NCBI RefSeq assembly: GCF_028389875.1
Contig: NC_084677.1
Coordinates: 11,078,017 to 11,142,016, forward strand
DNA length: 64,000 nt
Source of the DNA: Rhea pennata
Taxonomy: Eukaryota > Chordata > Aves > Rheiformes > Rheidae
Direction: 5' to 3'
A program made the position numbers and the translations under genes. Positions 63,101-64,000 of this stretch are shown in pieces; the first letter of the stretch is position 1, and every line of letters starts with the position of its first letter. The notes under the pieces were generated by a model. That model ran no database searches and was not told the origin of the DNA. It saw nothing but the letters and a program-made list of their open reading frames with translations.

Positions 63101-64000
63101 ACAGATGCCCATTGTCCTGCTTTAGTACCCTGCATATCCTTGAGATATGCTCAATAGCAAATTTGAACATGACCAACGACATTGGTGCTTTGCTGACATT
63201 GTTGTACTCCTCAAGGTAGTATTCCATCACGGTTGTCAGTTGCTTTAAGTTCGTGATTTCATCATACACTTTTACGTTACTGTCTGGCTTCAAATAGTCT
63301 CCAAAGAACAGGCTGCGAATATTATCATCAGAGATCTTGCCAGTAGGTGAGAGATGACTCAGTACCTATAGAAAAGACAAGAATCAACAGATAATTCAGA
63401 CTACTATAGAATTATTTTCCTTAAAGTAATAACCATCCTTATCCACCTAGAATACTGTGGGAAGCACTCTTTTATAGCTATTCTGGTTACTATCTTTGTC
63501 TAAAAAAAAAAAAAAAAAAAAAAAAAAGAACACTGCACCACCTAAATGGAGTAATAGACTGTAGGCTGACATGCAAGTTTCCACCTGTGCATATCTCACA
63601 GAGTGATTTTGCTGTCAAATATAGGACAAGTTCCCAAAAGGATTCTCACAAATCACCCACTACTCCCATAGGCTCTTTCAAATCCTAAGTTAACCAAGAG
63701 CACAGATAAATATTGGTAAGACACTTATTCCATATAGTCCCCTGTACCTACACAGAATCCTTTTGAAGTCATGAGTCATTCTTATATGGAGTAATTTGTA
63801 CTAACTTGCCTAAGAATATGTATAATACCTAATATAAATAGAAGCCGATCTAAACTTTGTAGATGCATTGCTGGAAATCATTCAAAATGTGTCCAATACT
63901 AATACAGTCTCAAATGTCCAAATATTTCTGAAAATGTGTCAGTCTCGTTCTTGGGCCCAGCACATTACCCTAAAATACCTTATCGATGCTCTGCTTGAAG
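47761..64000 (-). CDS. DNAH3: DNAH3 (dynein axonemal heavy chain 3), C-terminal part, 16 exons
   Basis: Sixteen minus-strand exons, all GT-AG with matching phases, encode about 1,781 residues ending LCQLDD. DNAH3 is an inner-arm heavy chain that drives ciliary and flagellar bending. In order: AAA4 with P-loop GIGGSGRQS and FLFCDNQI; stalk helix CC1; the microtubule-binding domain; stalk helix CC2 leading to [12 protein letters not shown]5; the LEEKKNKL strut coiled coil; AAA6; and the dynein C-terminal domain. Human DNAH3 is roughly 4,100 residues, so the tail, linker and AAA1-3 lie beyond the right edge. The close match over the whole length and synteny separate it from DNAH7 and DNAH12. No frameshift or premature stop is seen. 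Confidence 0.96.
48279..48416 (-). CDS. DNAH3: DNAH3 exon, C-terminal domain
   Basis: 46 codons, phase 0 on both sides, with donor GTAAGA. It contains [15 protein letters not shown], a hallmark of the dynein C-terminal region, then [14 protein letters not shown]. The next intron is only 164 nt. Confidence 0.96.
48417..49713 (-). other. DNAH3: DNAH3 intron
   Basis: About 1.3 kb with an A22 tract at 48,730-48,751. No other feature was recognised. Confidence 0.9.
49714..49918 (-). CDS. DNAH3: DNAH3 exon
   Basis: The acceptor has an unusually pure T20 tract (plus A20 at 49,928-49,947) just before GATCTGCAG; the donor is GTACGC. It encodes LINLGRAI-type sequence: [17 protein letters not shown] through [17 protein letters not shown] to RLVFFQ. 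It enters with one base completing an Arg codon and leaves in phase 0. Confidence 0.96.
49919..50485 (-). other. DNAH3: DNAH3 intron
   Basis: 567 nt, GT-AG, carrying the T20 tract at its 3' end. Confidence 0.9.
50486..50628 (-). CDS. DNAH3: DNAH3 exon
   Basis: 143 nt from [15 protein letters not shown] to [13 protein letters not shown] plus two bases of Arg. The acceptor is GATTTCAG and the donor GTGTGA. Confidence 0.96.
50629..51550 (-). other. DNAH3: DNAH3 intron
   Basis: 922 nt, GT-AG. Nothing else was recognised. Confidence 0.9.
51551..51718 (-). CDS. DNAH3: DNAH3 exon
   Basis: 56 codons, phase 0 at both ends, with [19 protein letters not shown], a strongly conserved dynein segment, then [12 protein letters not shown] and a GGGGKSPQ linker. 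Confidence 0.96.
51719..52771 (-). other. DNAH3: DNAH3 intron
   Basis: About 1.05 kb, GT-AG. Nothing else was recognised. Confidence 0.9.
52772..52926 (-). CDS. DNAH3: DNAH3 exon
   Basis: 155 nt with the invariant dynein sequence [16 protein letters not shown] near its start and [10 protein letters not shown] at its end. It opens two bases into a Gly codon; the donor is GTGAGG. Confidence 0.96.
52927..54032 (-). other. DNAH3: DNAH3 intron
   Basis: About 1.1 kb, GT-AG. Nothing else was recognised. Confidence 0.9.
54033..54149 (-). CDS. DNAH3: DNAH3 exon
   Basis: 117 nt encoding [16 protein letters not shown] through [18 protein letters not shown] plus the first base of Gly. The donor is GTATAG. 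An open plus-strand frame over it is antisense shadow. Confidence 0.96.
54150..54985 (-). other. DNAH3: DNAH3 intron
   Basis: 836 nt, AT-rich, GT-AG. Nothing else was recognised. Confidence 0.9.
54986..55230 (-). CDS. DNAH3: DNAH3 exon
   Basis: 245 nt encoding [33 protein letters not shown] and [13 protein letters not shown]. These are classic post-AAA6 dynein motifs. Donor GTAAGG. Confidence 0.96.
55231..55565 (-). other. DNAH3: DNAH3 intron
   Basis: 335 nt, GT-AG, with a short ATC repeat near 55,249-55,262. Confidence 0.9.
55566..55791 (-). CDS. DNAH3: DNAH3 exon, AAA6
   Basis: 226 nt encoding [29 protein letters not shown], and the signature [18 protein letters not shown] found in AAA6 of dynein heavy chains. 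Donor GTAGGA. Confidence 0.96.
55792..56668 (-). other. DNAH3: DNAH3 intron
   Basis: 877 nt, GT-AG, with a (TTA)n microsatellite at about 56,211-56,234. Confidence 0.9.
56211..56234. repeat. (TTA)n microsatellite
   Basis: Seven to eight TTA units in a DNAH3 intron. Confidence 0.9.
56669..58810 (-). CDS. DNAH3: DNAH3 large exon: microtubule-binding tip, stalk CC2, AAA5, strut, start of AAA6
   Basis: A single uninterrupted 2,142-nt exon. Its boundaries are fixed by acceptor ATATAG (ending 58811) and donor GTGAGA (from 56668), each with the right phase. It starts [10 protein letters not shown], runs through the microtubule-binding domain ([20 protein letters not shown]), the returning stalk helix, [12 protein letters not shown]5 ([50 protein letters not shown]), the strut coiled coil starting LEEKKNKL, and ends SPGADPMA. 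It is many times longer than its neighbours. An upstream in-frame ATG at 58823 is intronic. Confidence 0.97.
58811..59743 (-). other. DNAH3: DNAH3 intron
   Basis: 933 nt, GT-AG. Nothing else was recognised. Confidence 0.9.
59744..59942 (-). CDS. DNAH3: DNAH3 exon, end of CC1 toward the microtubule-binding domain
   Basis: 199 nt encoding [39 protein letters not shown] and the [16 protein letters not shown] segment leading to the stalk tip. Phase 0 entry, one base over at the exit. Donor GTAATG. Confidence 0.96.
59943..60808 (-). other. DNAH3: DNAH3 intron
   Basis: 866 nt, GT-AG. Nothing else was recognised. Confidence 0.9.
60809..60991 (-). CDS. DNAH3: DNAH3 exon, stalk helix CC1
   Basis: 61 codons, almost entirely heptad-like coiled coil ([16 protein letters not shown], then a Glu/Lys/Ala-rich run to AVAKAIK). 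Phase 0 both ends. Donor GTAGTT. Confidence 0.96.
60992..61884 (-). other. DNAH3: DNAH3 intron
   Basis: 893 nt, GT-AG, with a composite T-rich block at about 61,664-61,716 ending in T26. Confidence 0.9.
61691..61716. repeat. T26 tract
   Basis: Plus-strand T run in a DNAH3 intron. Confidence 0.95.
61885..62101 (-). CDS. DNAH3: DNAH3 exon, AAA4 to stalk transition
   Basis: 217 nt encoding [34 protein letters not shown] and [15 protein letters not shown], the conserved segment before CC1. Donor GTAAGT. Confidence 0.96.
62102..62444 (-). other. DNAH3: DNAH3 intron
   Basis: 343 nt, GT-AG, holding a two-copy 21-base tandem at 62,332-62,372. Confidence 0.9.
62332..62372. repeat. Two-copy 21-base imperfect tandem repeat
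   Basis: GCCCATTTATGAGGACAGTT recurs immediately with one G-to-A change, inside a DNAH3 intron. Confidence 0.85.
62445..62610 (-). CDS. DNAH3: DNAH3 exon, AAA4
   Basis: 166 nt encoding [35 protein letters not shown] and [13 protein letters not shown]. This is the dynein AAA4 segment following HIVL. The intron upstream is only 88 nt. Confidence 0.96.
62699..63365 (-). CDS. DNAH3: DNAH3 exon, AAA4 P-loop
   Basis: 667 nt (222 codons plus one base). The Walker A motif GIGGSGRQS is at exon residues 92-100 and a Walker-B-like FLFCDNQI at about 147-154. It opens [20 protein letters not shown] and ends VKKNLHIVL. Coding starts at the acceptor TATAG (63367-63366), well before the first in-frame candidate start codon. 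Confidence 0.97.
63366..63978 (-). other. DNAH3: DNAH3 intron
   Basis: 613 nt, GT-AG, with an A26 tract at 63,502-63,527. Confidence 0.9.
63502..63527. repeat. A26 tract
   Basis: Homopolymer within a DNAH3 intron; T26 in the transcript sense. Confidence 0.95.
63979..64000 (-). CDS. DNAH3: DNAH3 exon, partial at window edge
   Basis: The last 22 bases of the window read FKQSIDK on the minus strand and end at donor GTATTT (from 63978). Phase 0 matches the next exon, and the joined text continues naturally into VLSHLSP. The exon continues beyond the right edge. Confidence 0.85.

Noticed and set aside
1-64000. Search for CR1, LTR, SINE, tRNA, snoRNA or microRNA signatures by eye
   Set aside because: No CR1-type terminal repeats, tRNA boxes in correct spacing, LTR pairs or known hairpins were recognised. 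Old, diverged copies could be missed without a library search.
1-64000. CRISPR, operon, riboswitch, phage or insertion-sequence content
   Set aside because: The window is vertebrate nuclear sequence with introns throughout. No direct-repeat arrays or prokaryotic gene clusters are present.

Overview
The window is vertebrate nuclear DNA. Genes are split by GT-AG introns, exon phases join exactly, a CpG-island promoter is present and most bases are intronic or intergenic. I saw no Alu, L1, tRNA-SINE or obvious CR1 3' end by eye. Introns are modest in size and homopolymer runs are frequent. That, with proteins clearly diverged from the mammalian ones, suggests a sauropsid, most likely a bird. The species call is inference.

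The gene order is REXO5 (+, 3' part only), DCUN1D3 (-), LYRM1 (+), DNAH3 (-, C-terminal part only). As I recall, this is the order and orientation of the human 16p12 block, so the window is a conserved syntenic segment.

Layout: 1-947 holds two phase-compatible coding exons that I assign to the end of REXO5. 950-12,006 has no confident coding sequence; it includes the downstream side of DCUN1D3 and two GC/CpG-rich patches near 7.2-7.5 and 8.0-8.45 kb. 12,007-30,286 is DCUN1D3: two coding exons, a predicted 77-nt non-coding leader exon at 20,010-20,086, and a first exon in the CpG island. 29.8-31.1 kb is that CpG island, a head-to-head promoter for DCUN1D3 and LYRM1. 30,572-41,153 is LYRM1 (three coding exons, 122 aa). 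41.2-47.7 kb is the tail-to-tail spacer between LYRM1 and DNAH3. 47,761-64,000 holds the last 16 coding exons of DNAH3, about 1,781 residues, from AAA4 through the stalk and microtubule-binding tip to the C-terminus.

The genes do not form a pathway. DCUN1D3 is a membrane-anchored cullin-neddylation regulator, LYRM1 a mitochondrial-type LYR-motif protein, DNAH3 an inner-arm axonemal dynein heavy chain and REXO5 a 3'-5' RNA exonuclease. The only visible coupling is the shared DCUN1D3/LYRM1 promoter.

I found no evidence of a previously undescribed system. The points most worth checking are the predicted DCUN1D3 leader exon with a start-stop uORF and a second uORF near the main start, the downstream CpG patches, a C10/G21 tract pair in the intergenic spacer, the 2.1-kb DNAH3 exon, and the unresolved 3' end of REXO5.
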